From Tardiphaga sp. (GTDB taxonomy: Bacteria > Pseudomonadota > Alphaproteobacteria > Rhizobiales > Xanthobacteraceae): 25,619 bases of DNA. Both the position numbers and the translations under genes were made by a program. Below, in pieces: positions 8,447-16,212 of this stretch (positions within the stretch are counted from its first letter, which is position 1; each line of letters opens with the position of its first letter). Location of the stretch: contig JACMOT010000011.1 of NCBI GenBank assembly GCA_014377915.1, positions 1 through 25,619 on the forward strand, given 5' to 3'. A model generated the notes under the pieces. That model searched no databases. It worked only from the letters and a program-made list of their open reading frames with translations, and was not told where the DNA came from.

Positions 8447-10000
8447 CTAGGCCATCGCCCGGTTCGTGTCTGGTGATGCGATCTCCGGCGGATGAGCCAC
8501 TCGGTGGTCGGTTGCTCCTTCGGCTTTTTCCAGCGCGGAGACGGCGAGTTTCAGCACGCCGGTATAGGCCGAAAAGGCTGTGCCGATATTCGCGTTGAGC
8601 CGGTCAAAGCCTTCGAAAATCCGGCCTTCAAGTCCGCTTTCCGCGCCATTGGGCGATGATATCGAGCCATCCGCAGGCCGCCGCGTGGCAAGCTTCGTGA
8701 CCGAATCCTCCAGCCGGTGAAATTGACTGGTGATAGACACCGCCAACGGCTTCATTGCTTCCTTGAGCGCGCCATCGATCCGGGACTCGATGTTGTCACT
8801 GACCTGCAGCGGCATGCGCTCGGCGACGAACGCGTTCTTTTCAATCGCCGCGGCGATCTGCACAGCGGTCTGGGCGTGATTATTGGCGAGGTGACGGATG
8901 TTCGTCGAGTGCGATTGCTCCATCTCCTTGATCAGCAGTCGGGTGGCTTCCAGTTCCGTAGTCATCACGACGGACATGCCTTCAGAAAATGTTTCCAGCC
9001 CCGCGCCAAATTTCGACAGGCTGCCGGCGATCGTGTCGATCCGCGCCGCCTGCTGTTGCTGGCTCATCTGAATGTCGCCAAGCAACCGCACCGCATGGTC
9101 GAAATTTCCGGCCACGCGCGAATAGTCGGCAAGAATGCTGCCCACGGTCTGGACCAGGGAATGATCGGACGATGATCGGGCGCCGCTGACGCGCTCCGGC
9201 GATCGGTCGTTGGCGTTTTCCTCGTCGCCGATCTGGACGACGCCGGCCAGCCATGATTCAAATTCGTGCCTCAATACGCCGGCGGCCTGGCCCGCCATGC
9301 GGGCCAGCAGGCCGACGACCAGCGAACTGAACAGGCCAAACAGCGACGCGGCGAACCCAGACGCCATGCCCTTCAGCGGCTCCTGCAACGCGCCGAGCAG
9401 CTTCTGGAAAGCGTCCGGCGACGCGGACCCTCCCGCCGAACTCGCGAGTTCGCCAATGATGCCGCCCATCGAGCCGACCATATGGAGCAGGCCGATAAAC
9501 GTTCCGATCAGGCCCATGAAGACCAGAAGCCCGGACATGTAGCCGAGCAAGGACTTCTCGTCGTCGATGGTCTCGCCGATCTTGTGGACCAGCGTGTTCA
9601 TCGTCTCGACCGAGAGGCGGATCTTCTTGGTTCGCGCCAGCTCGTCGGTGACGAGATCATAGGCATGGCCCAGCAGACGCGGCCGCTTGAACAGGCGCCC
9701 CGGCCGGGAACAGCGATAGTGCCGCCATAGCGGGTCCCTCGACTGCTCGCTCGGGCCTATCCGGATGTCATCCCACATCTCCTTCAATGCATTGAAGGCA
9801 ACGACTTCGTTTCTCAGCTTGAACACGAACACGAAGGCCATGACGATGGCGAAGCCGAAGGCACTGAGGATCGATCCCGTCGTATAGACGTGAGCCATCA
9901 CGCCCTCGGCAATGAAGTCCCATTGCCAGGCACTTCCGAGAGCGATCAAGACGATCAACCCGATCATCTTGTAGAGAACGTGCGCAATCCGCTTTTCCAT
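8447..10000 (-). CDS. MotA/TolQ/ExbB-family proton-channel protein with long C-terminal tail
   Basis: 517 residues from an ATG preceded by AAAGGG at 7 nt. Four membrane segments are visible: about 12-25, 42-62, 152-174 (GLLVFMGLIGTFIGLLHMV) and 212-234 (GMASGFAASLFGLFSSLVVG). The last two carry the Gly/Ala-rich pattern of MotA/ExbB family cores. A cytoplasmic loop of about 90 residues separates segments 2 and 3. After segment 4 comes a tail of about 280 residues, Gln/Glu/Ala-rich around 310-435 and probably coiled coil, much longer than in ExbB or TolQ. It lies 42 bp after the MotB/OmpA-like gene and 42 bp before the PilZ gene, so the three look like one operon. It should form the stator-like proton channel with the MotB-like partner. 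Neighbours suggest it energises or gates surface-protein export. Confidence 0.85.
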   Translation of the reverse strand: MEKRIAHVLYKMIGLIVLIALGSAWQWDFIAEGVMAHVYTTGSILSAFGFAIVMAFVFVFKLRNEVVAFNALKEMWDDIRIGPSEQSRDPLWRHYRCSRPGRLFKRPRLLGHAYDLVTDELARTKKIRLSVETMNTLVHKIGETIDDEKSLLGYMSGLLVFMGLIGTFIGLLHMVGSMGGIIGELASSAGGSASPDAFQKLLGALQEPLKGMASGFAASLFGLFSSLVVGLLARMAGQAAGVLRHEFESWLAGVVQIGDEENANDRSPERVSGARSSSDHSLVQTVGSILADYSRVAGNFDHAVRLLGDIQMSQQQQAARIDTIAGSLSKFGAGLETFSEGMSVVMTTELEATRLLIKEMEQSHSTNIRHLANNHAQTAVQIAAAIEKNAFVAERMPLQVSDNIESRIDGALKEAMKPLAVSITSQFHRLEDSVTKLATRRPADGSISSPNGAESGLEGRIFEGFDRLNANIGTAFSAYTGVLKLAVSALEKAEGATDHRVAHPPEIASPDTNRAMA

Positions 10001-10042
10001 CGCAATACCCTTTGGCAGAGGCTTTTGGCCTCCCCACGCCTG

Positions 10043-10765
10043 TTAATTGGCGCTCTTGTCCGCAATAACCATTTCGACCGTCAGACCCTTTTCGCGGTCC
10101 GCGGTGTCGTTGACGTTGACGCGAATGCTGTCAGGCCGAACCCTAGAATCGACCAGCTGCTTGCGCGCCATCATGGCCCGGTAATAGGCCAGACGCCTCG
10201 CCTCGGAGAGCGCCCCGTCGCCAGAATAGGCATAGGCGGTGATCATGATCACCTGTCCGCGCTCGAGGACCTTGTTGTCGTCGACCAGACGCGCGATCGA
10301 CTGGGCAGCGTCCTGCTGCACCTTGAAGCTTCGTTCCTCGAATCCCAGGGACAGCCGTGGTGATTCCGGCGAAACCTGAATCCGCGCCGGCTCCTGGCGA
10401 GACCGCGCATTGCTCACCCGCGCTCCGACGAGTTTTTCGGAGTCAATACTAGCAGCGGCAGCGCTCGCCGAACTGTCGACTGCCTTCTCAGGCTTGCGCG
10501 GCTCGCTCGCCGAATTGGCCGACTGCAGCTGCCGCACCTTCTCCATCACGGCCTGCGTCATCTTCTTGACGTCATCCGTGGGGTTAACCTCCGCATTGAC
10601 GACCTTGGCAATGGCCTCGACAGCATGTTTCGCCACGCTCTGCGACAATACGAACACCGCCATGGCCAACATCATCATGACGAAGGCCAGCACCTGCACC
10701 ATCGATGTCAACGCATCGACATAACCCGGCCAATAATTATCACTGTCGTCTGATCCGTGTGACAT
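10043..10765 (-). CDS. MotB/OmpA-like membrane protein, partner of the MotA-like channel
   Basis: 240 residues from the ATG at 10765; the frame is open to a TTG at 10825 (260 residues), and the start is unresolved because no candidate has a well-placed Shine-Dalgarno. There is one N-terminal membrane segment (about residues 18-40) preceded by PGYVD, where Asp17 is in the place of the proton-carrying Asp of MotB/TolR/ExbD proteins. A linker rich in Ala, Ser and Lys follows. The C-terminal part (about 150-240) is OmpA-like, with a strand-helix pattern and GDGALSEARRLAYYRAMMAR matching the NxxLSxxRA region of peptidoglycan-binding domains. It is predicted to anchor the channel to peptidoglycan. 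It is the first gene of the likely motB-motA-pilZ operon. Confidence 0.8.
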   Translation of the reverse strand: MSHGSDDSDNYWPGYVDALTSMVQVLAFVMMMLAMAVFVLSQSVAKHAVEAIAKVVNAEVNPTDDVKKMTQAVMEKVRQLQSANSASEPRKPEKAVDSSASAAAASIDSEKLVGARVSNARSRQEPARIQVSPESPRLSLGFEERSFKVQQDAAQSIARLVDDNKVLERGQVIMITAYAYSGDGALSEARRLAYYRAMMARKQLVDSRVRPDSIRVNVNDTADREKGLTVEMVIADKSAN

Positions 10766-10825
10766 GCGATGGCCGCGGGCTTCCCTCACGATGCCATCAA
10801 GAAATTCACGCACCGCTCCCAACAA

Positions 10826-11120
10826 GTTAAATGAAATTGATTACCAAAATCTGCGGCGCCAGATACCTACCCGACAATCACCTCGAGTGTTGACGTGCGA
10901 GATCGCAAGGATTGCAAATTCCTTCGATCGCAACTCTTTTTAGCGCAGCCTGCCGCGACAACTTTCAGACAGAGCCGACCAAAGGTTGCGAAATTAATCC
11001 ATTGCTATCCCGCGGGTAGATGCGGGACCCGGGGGATGAATCATGGTGCCGGCGTCATGGGCGCTCGACGGGCCACGGTCAGGTTGATAAGCCCCCATCT
11101 CAGGGAGCGTTTGAGTCGAT
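10826..11120. other. Divergent intergenic region between the secretion locus and the ATPase gene
   Basis: 295 bp that must hold promoters for both directions, though part belongs to the alternative upstream start of the MotB-like gene. It includes a TTGACG hexamer on the plus strand at 10890-10895 without a good -10 partner, a TTAAC half-site on the minus strand near 10826-10830, and a 6-bp inverted repeat (TCCCGC/GCGGGA) near 11009-11028. No gene is convincing here. Confidence 0.3.
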
Positions 11121-12644
11121 ATGACCGTTGCGATCGAGATGGGACGAACGACGGCAGGCGCCCCGGCGACGCTCGACCTGGAAGAATTGCTGGCGACCCG
11201 ACTGCTGGTGCAGGGCAATTCGGGCTCCGGAAAATCCCATCTGCTGCGTCGGCTGCTGGAACAAAGTGCGCCGTGGGTACAGCAGACCATCATTGATCCC
11301 GAAGGCGACTTCGTGGCGCTGGCTGACCGTTTCGGCCATCTGGTGATCGATGCCGAGGAACATACCGAGCGCGGCCTCCAGGTCGCCGGCGAGCGCGCGC
11401 GCATCCACCGCGTCTCCACGGTGCTCAATCTCGAAGGGCTCGACGCCGAAAACCAGATGCGGCGCGCCGCTGCGTTCCTCGGTGGGCTTTTCGACGTGGC
11501 CCGCGATCACTGGTACCCGATGCTCGTGGTGGTGGACGAGGCGCAGCTGTTCGCGCCGGCCGTCGCCGGCGAGGTTTCGGACGAAGCGCGTAAATTGTCG
11601 CTCAGCGCGATGACCAACTTGATGTGCCGTGGCCGCAAACGCGGACTTGCCGGCGTCATTGCCACCCAGCGACTGGCGAAGCTCGCCAAAAACGTCGCGG
11701 CCGAGGCTTCCAATTTCCTGATGGGCCGCACCTTTCTCGACATCGACATGGCGCGCGCCGCCGATCTGCTGGGCATGGAGCGGCGCCAGGCAGAGGCGTT
11801 CCGGGATCTCGAACGCGGGCAGTTCATGGCGCTCGGCCCCGCGCTGTCGCGCCGCCCGCTGGGGCTGCGCATTGGACCCACCGACACCCAGCCGCGCAAT
11901 GCGACGCCGCGGCTTCTGGCGTTGCCGGAAGCGACCGGGGACGCCCATGCGATGATCCTGGCCGCGCCGCCGCCGGAACATGTTCGGCCGCAGCGCCGGT
12001 TATCCCCAGACCTGCTCGGCCAGTTGATGGCGGCGAAGTCCGCGGCGCTTGAAATCCGTCCTGAACCTGTGGAGCAGCCGCTCAGCGCGGAGCAACTTGC
12101 CGAGCGGCGCGACCGCGTCGATCGTATTCTGCGCGCCGTGATGGCGGAACCTGACGCCGGCTTTCGCGCCGTCGGCGTGCTTTATCAGGAATTCGTGGTC
12201 CGCTGCCGCATCGGCGGCCTCGGTGCGGCGGTACCTGACCTCAGCGACTTCCGGCACATGCTGACACGCGCCCGTGCCGGACTGGGCTCTGATATGGCCG
12301 AAGATGACGGCTGGCAGGATGTCTCCAACCGCGCTTCGATCCTGCCCGAGGATATGCAGGGGGTGTTTATGATGATCGCCCGCGCCGCCAAGGAGGGCTG
12401 GCCCTGCCCGAGCGATGCCACCATCGCCCGAGCCTATGGATCGCACTCGTTGCGCCGCGCCCGGCGTTTGCTGAGCTATATCGAGGAACGGGGCCTGATC
12501 GTCTGCCAGCTCGATGGGGTCGGCCGGCGGACCGTCACCCTCGTGGAACTCGCCTGGGCCACCGCGCCCGGTGATCCCAACGCCGAAGAGCTACCGGCGG
12601 AGCTGGCAGCCACCGATTCATTGGCGGATGGTATAGTCAAATAA
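11121..12644 (+). CDS. HerA/FtsK-superfamily P-loop ATPase (DUF87-like)
   Basis: 507 residues. The Walker A motif GNSGSGKS is at 32-39, and Walker B with a glutamate (MLVVVDEAQLF) at 134-144. An Arg/Lys-rich GRKRGLAGVIATQR segment at 171-184 matches the motif III/sensor region of HerA-type DNA-pumping ATPases. Residues 1-260 form the ATPase core. The C-terminal part (about 320-490) contains helices that resemble winged-helix modules (ATIARAYGSHSLRRARRLLSYIEERGLI), which could bind DNA. No nuclease (NurA-like), Sir2 or methylase neighbour is present, so no partner is visible. It is transcribed away from the secretion locus and ends 88 bp before the sugar transporter. The substrate is unknown; it could be a housekeeping or phage-derived DNA translocase. 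Confidence 0.8.
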   Translation: MTVAIEMGRTTAGAPATLDLEELLATRLLVQGNSGSGKSHLLRRLLEQSAPWVQQTIIDPEGDFVALADRFGHLVIDAEEHTERGLQVAGERARIHRVSTVLNLEGLDAENQMRRAAAFLGGLFDVARDHWYPMLVVVDEAQLFAPAVAGEVSDEARKLSLSAMTNLMCRGRKRGLAGVIATQRLAKLAKNVAAEASNFLMGRTFLDIDMARAADLLGMERRQAEAFRDLERGQFMALGPALSRRPLGLRIGPTDTQPRNATPRLLALPEATGDAHAMILAAPPPEHVRPQRRLSPDLLGQLMAAKSAALEIRPEPVEQPLSAEQLAERRDRVDRILRAVMAEPDAGFRAVGVLYQEFVVRCRIGGLGAAVPDLSDFRHMLTRARAGLGSDMAEDDGWQDVSNRASILPEDMQGVFMMIARAAKEGWPCPSDATIARAYGSHSLRRARRLLSYIEERGLIVCQLDGVGRRTVTLVELAWATAPGDPNAEELPAELAATDSLADGIVK

Positions 12645-12656
12645 TATGACTAGTCA
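12635..12656. promoter_or_regulatory. Candidate operator: TGAC/GTCA inverted repeats before the first sugar operon
   Basis: A perfect palindrome TGACTAGTCA sits at 12647-12656. An AGTCA at 12635-12639 forms a second inverted pair with TGACT at 12647-12651. The cluster overlaps the end of the ATPase gene and lies about 80 bp before the ytfQ-like start. A possible -10 (ATAAAT, 12675-12680) follows. It is a plausible site for the GntR-type regulator encoded in this operon. Confidence 0.35.
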
Positions 12657-12693
12657 GCACAATCTGACCGTGCAATAAATTCTCCCGCATCCA

Positions 12694-12711
12694 GACGCTC
12701 GAAGAAGCGTC
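12694..12711 (+). other. Small hairpin in the ytfQ-like leader
   Basis: GACGCT and AGCGTC pair as a 6-bp stem around a 6-nt loop, 21 nt before the start codon and just upstream of the Shine-Dalgarno GGGAGAA (12721-12727). It may protect or tune the leader of the transporter mRNA. Confidence 0.3.
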
Positions 12712-12732
12712 GGCACATCTGGGAGAACGCTC

Positions 12733-13701
12733 ATGATCCGCATGACCCTCACGGCCCTGCTCACTGCAACCGCTTTGACCGGCCCGGCATGCAACGCTTC
12801 CGCTGCTCAGCTCACTATCGGGTTTTCACAAATCGGCTCCGAATCCGGCTGGCGTGCGGCCGAAACCTCTGTCTCCAAGTCAGAGGCCAAGAAGCGTAAC
12901 GTCAATTTCAAGATCGCCGACGCCAATCAGAAACAGGAAAACCAGATCAAGGCGATCCGCTCATTCATCGCTCAGAAGGTGGACGCCATCTTTCTGGCGC
13001 CGGTGGTTGCGACCGGCTGGGACGCGGTACTAAAGTAAGCCTGGGACGCCAAGATTCCCGTGGTGCTGCTCGACCGCGATATCGATCCGTCCGGCAAGGA
13101 CCTGTATCTCACCGCCGTGACCTCCGACAGTGTACATGAAGGCGAAGTCGCCGGCGAGTGGCTGGCCAAAGCGGCGGGTAACAAGGCCTGCAACGTCGTC
13201 GAGCTGCAGGGCACGGTGGGCGCCAGCGTCGCCGCCAACCGCAAGAAGGGGTTTGATACGGCCGTCGCCAAACACTCCAACCTGAAGGTGGTGCGCAGCC
13301 AGACCGGCGACTTCACCCGCGCCAAGGGCAAGGAAGTGATGGAAAGCTTCATCAAGGCCGAAGGCGGCGGCAAGAACATTTGCGCGGTCTACGCGCATAA
13401 TGACGACATGATGGTTGGCGCCATCCAGGCGATGAAGGAAGCCGGTCTGAAGCCGGGCAAGGACATTCTCACGGTCTCGATCGACGCGGTGCCGGACATC
13501 TTCAAGGCGATCGCTGCCGGCGAAGCCAATGCGACCGTGGAATTGACGCCGGACATGGCCGGTCCTGCCTTCGATGCGATCATCGCCTGGAAGGAAAAGG
13601 GCACCACGCCGCCGAAGTGGATCCAGACTGAGTCAAAGCTTTATACGGCAGCCGACAACCCGCAGAAGATCTACGACAGCAAGAAGGGGCTCGGCTACTA
13701 G
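12733..13701 (+). pseudogene. ytfQ: YtfQ-like sugar-binding protein gene interrupted by an in-frame TAA
   Basis: The frame encodes a complete periplasmic binding protein of the YtfQ (galactofuranose/galactose) type except for TAA at 13036-13038, after residue 101. Before the stop are a signal peptide (cleavage near residue 25) and the family motifs LTIGFSQIGSESGWRAAET and DAIFLAPVVATGWDAVLK. After it the same frame continues with PVVLLDRDI, NVVELQGTVGAS, AVYAHNDDMMVGAIQAMKEAG and the normal C-terminus at 13701. In E. coli YtfQ the residue here is Glu (VLKEA), so a single G-to-T change of GAA explains the stop. No frameshift or other damage is seen. A GTG-started remnant from 13060 lacks a signal peptide and an obvious Shine-Dalgarno. 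It may be a recent null allele, a sequencing error or a read-through codon. ytfR begins 8 nt after the end of the frame. Confidence 0.85.
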
Positions 13702-13709
13702 GCCGGACG

Positions 13710-15218
13710 GTGACGCCGCTTCTTGAAACGCGCGGGCTGACAAAAAGCTTCGCCGGCGTCTGCGTGCTCGACCAGGTCGATTTCGCGCTATGCGCCGGCG
13801 AGATTCATGCGCTGCTAGGCGAGAACGGCGCCGGCAAGTCGACCTTGATCAAGCTGATCACCGGCGTGGTCGCGCGCGACGCCGGTGTGGTGCGGCTCGA
13901 CGGCGTCGATATCGAGCTACGCACCGCTGACGCGGCGTTGAAGGCGGGCATCGCCACGGTCTATCAGGAAGTGAACATGCTGCCGAACCTGTCGGTAGCC
14001 CAGAATCTGTTTCTCGGCCGGCAGCCGACGCGGTTTGAATTCGTGGATCATGCCGAGATGCGCCGCCGCGCATCGCAGCTGTTGAAGGGCTTCGGGCTTG
14101 ACCTCGATGTCGCCGCCCCGCTCGGTGATTATTCGGTCGCCATCCAGCAGATCACCGCCATCGCGCGCGCCGTCGACATGTCGGCGCGGGTACTGATCCT
14201 CGACGAGCCGACGGCGAGCCTCGACAGTCACGAGGTCGAAATCCTGTTCGCGATCATGCGCCAGCTCGCCCGGCGCGGCATCGGCATCATGTTCGTCACG
14301 CATTTCCTCGATCAGGTCTATGCCATCAGCGACCGCATCACCGTGCTGCGCAACGGCCGGCTGGTCGGCGAACGCGAGACGGCCCGGCTGCCACGCATCG
14401 AGCTGGTCCGGATGATGCTGGGCCGCGAACTCAGCGAAGTCGCCGCCACGCGCATGCATCGTGCCGATACTGCCCCGCCTCCGCCGTTGGCGAGTTTCCG
14501 CCAATTCGGCAAGGATGGCAGCATCACGCCGTTCGACCTCGACCTGTACGCCGGCAAGGTGATCGGTCTCGCCGGTCTGCTCGGCTCCGGCCGAACCGAA
14601 ACCGCGCGGCTGGTGTTCGGCGTCGACCGCGCCGATAGCGGCGCGGCCACCATCGGCGGCCGCGTCGCACGGCTGCATTCCCCACGTGACGCGGTACGGC
14701 TCGGCTTCGGTTACTGCCCTGAAGAACGCAAGACCGACGGCATCGTCGCGGAGTTGACGGTGCGCGAAAACATTGTGCTGGCGCTGCAGGCGCATCGCGG
14801 GCTGCTGAAGCCGCTGTCGCGGCGCGAGCAGGACGATATTGCAAGGCGTTTCATCAGGCTGCTCGACATCCGTCCCGCCGACCCGGAACGTCCGATCGGT
14901 CTGCTCTCCGGCGGCAACCAACAGAAGGCCCTGCTGGCGCGCTGGCTGGCGATCTCGCCCCGACTGCTGATCCTCGACGAGCCAACCCGCGGCATCGATG
15001 TCGGGGCGCATGCTGAAATCATCCGCCTGATCCAGCAACTCTGCGCCGACGGGCTGGCCCTGCTGGTGATTTCCTCGGAGCTGGAGGAGATCGTCAGCTA
15101 TGCCGATCAGGTCATCGTGCTGCGCGAACGGGCGCATGTGGCACGGCTCGCTGGCGAGGCGATCGACGTGCCGACGATCCTGGCGGCGATCGCCGGCGAC
15201 CAGCCGCGCGCGGCGTGA
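13710..15218 (+). CDS. ytfR: Sugar ABC importer ATPase (YtfR-like, two fused nucleotide-binding domains)
   Basis: 502 residues from a GTG 8 nt after the ytfQ-like frame; the usual length for RbsA/MglA/YtfR ATPases. NBD1 has Walker A GENGAGKST (38-46), a YQE Q-loop, a YSVAIQQ signature and LILDEPTASLD. NBD2 has the degenerate GLLGSGRTE loop typical of the second half of this family, a full LSGGNQQK signature and LLILDEPTRGIDVGA. It drives uptake with the two permeases that follow. The gene order binding protein, ATPase, permease, permease matches E. coli ytfQ-ytfR-ytfT-yjfF, which imports galactofuranose. Substrate here may instead be arabinose or galactose, given the downstream dehydrogenase. 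Confidence 0.88.
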   Translation: MTPLLETRGLTKSFAGVCVLDQVDFALCAGEIHALLGENGAGKSTLIKLITGVVARDAGVVRLDGVDIELRTADAALKAGIATVYQEVNMLPNLSVAQNLFLGRQPTRFEFVDHAEMRRRASQLLKGFGLDLDVAAPLGDYSVAIQQITAIARAVDMSARVLILDEPTASLDSHEVEILFAIMRQLARRGIGIMFVTHFLDQVYAISDRITVLRNGRLVGERETARLPRIELVRMMLGRELSEVAATRMHRADTAPPPPLASFRQFGKDGSITPFDLDLYAGKVIGLAGLLGSGRTETARLVFGVDRADSGAATIGGRVARLHSPRDAVRLGFGYCPEERKTDGIVAELTVRENIVLALQAHRGLLKPLSRREQDDIARRFIRLLDIRPADPERPIGLLSGGNQQKALLARWLAISPRLLILDEPTRGIDVGAHAEIIRLIQQLCADGLALLVISSELEEIVSYADQVIVLRERAHVARLAGEAIDVPTILAAIAGDQPRAA

Positions 15219-15225
15219 GGGACCG

Positions 15226-16212
15226 ATGATGGCGCTGCGCCTGCCCCGCTCCGGCCTGCCGCAAGTGCTCGCCTTCCTGGCGATCCTGGCAATCAACTGG
15301 TCCGTATCGCCGCAGTTCTTCGACCTGCGGCTGCAGGACGGCAGGCTGTTCGGCAGTCTGATCGACGTCTTCAACCGCGGCGCGCCAGTCGCCCTGCTGG
15401 CGCCCGGCATGGTCCTGGTAATCGCGACCCGCGGCATCGATCTCTCGGTCGGCGCCGTGATGGCAATCTCCGGCGCCATTGCCGCCAGCTTCGCCGACAC
15501 CCAACCATGGCCGGTCGTGCTGGCCGCCGCGCTCGGCGCGGGCTTCGTCTGCGGGGTATGGAACGGGCTGCTGGTAGCGGTGCTCGGCATCCAGCCGATC
15601 GTCGCCACGCTGATCCTGATGGTCGCGGGCCGCGGCATCGCGCAGCTGATCACCGAAGGGCGCATCGTCACGTTCTCCTCACCGGAGCTGGTGTGGTTTG
15701 GCGGCGGCGCAGTGTTGGGGGTGCCCGTGCCGGTGGCAATTACACTCGGCATGCTGCTTCTCACTGTGGTGCTGATCCGCGGCACGGCGCTTGGGCTGAT
15801 GATCGAGGCTACCGGTGGCAATGCAAGGGCCAGCGCGCTGGCCGGCGTCGGCACGACCACCATGACTATCGCCGTCTATGTCTGGTGCAGCCTGTGCGCG
15901 TCGCTCGCCGGCGTCATTGCCGCGGCCGACATTATGGGCGCCGACGCCAACAATGCCGGGCTGTGGCTTGAGCTCGACGCCATCCTCGCGGTGGTGATCG
16001 GCGGCACCTCGCTGTTCGGCGGACGTTTCAGCCTGGCCTTCGCGGTGCTCGGCGCACTGATCATCCAGGCCATGAATACCGGCATTTTGTTGTCCGGCTT
16101 CAAGCCGGAATTCAACCTGGTGGTCAAGGCGCTCGTGGTGCTGGCAGTGCTGTTGATGCAATCGCCACGGCTTGCCGGCCTCGGCCTGCTGCTGTCGAGG
16201 GCGCGGAAATGA
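15226..16212 (+). CDS. ytfT: Sugar ABC importer permease (YtfT-like)
   Basis: 328 residues from an ATG at 15226; a second ATG at 15229 is equally possible, with GAGGGA 4 to 7 nt upstream. It is a hydrophobic inner-membrane protein with many transmembrane segments and the RGIDLSVGAVMAISG motif of the RbsC/MglC/YtfT permease family. A GNARASALAG cytoplasmic coupling motif and GGTSLFGG near the C-terminus are also typical. It starts 7 nt after the ATPase stop and overlaps yjfF by 4 nt, so translation is probably coupled. Confidence 0.87.
   Translation: MMALRLPRSGLPQVLAFLAILAINWSVSPQFFDLRLQDGRLFGSLIDVFNRGAPVALLAPGMVLVIATRGIDLSVGAVMAISGAIAASFADTQPWPVVLAAALGAGFVCGVWNGLLVAVLGIQPIVATLILMVAGRGIAQLITEGRIVTFSSPELVWFGGGAVLGVPVPVAITLGMLLLTVVLIRGTALGLMIEATGGNARASALAGVGTTTMTIAVYVWCSLCASLAGVIAAADIMGADANNAGLWLELDAILAVVIGGTSLFGGRFSLAFAVLGALIIQAMNTGILLSGFKPEFNLVVKALVVLAVLLMQSPRLAGLGLLLSRARK

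Noticed and set aside
8447..10765. MotA/MotB-like pair read as flagellar stators
   Set aside because: No other flagellar gene is present, and the MotA-like protein has an atypical long tail and loop.
8006..10825. MotA/MotB-like pair read as a Zorya defence system
   Set aside because: No ZorC, ZorD or ZorE homologue is next to it; the neighbours are PilZ, TolC and an RTX protein, which favour a surface-export role.
10895..11296. Small plus-strand open frame across the divergent intergenic region
   Set aside because: It runs into the ATPase gene in a different frame, shows Arg-rich shadow composition and has no recognisable domain.
11100..11981. Minus-strand open frame of 293 codons
   Set aside because: It is antisense to the HerA-like ATPase, whose Walker motifs settle the coding strand.
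13060..13701. GTG-started downstream part of the sugar-binding protein as an independent gene
   Set aside because: It lacks a signal peptide, the N-terminal half-domain and a visible Shine-Dalgarno, so it is treated as part of the interrupted gene.
13917..15863. Minus-strand open frame of 648 codons
   Set aside because: It is antisense to the ytfR and ytfT genes, which carry complete ABC transporter motifs; the shadow has none.
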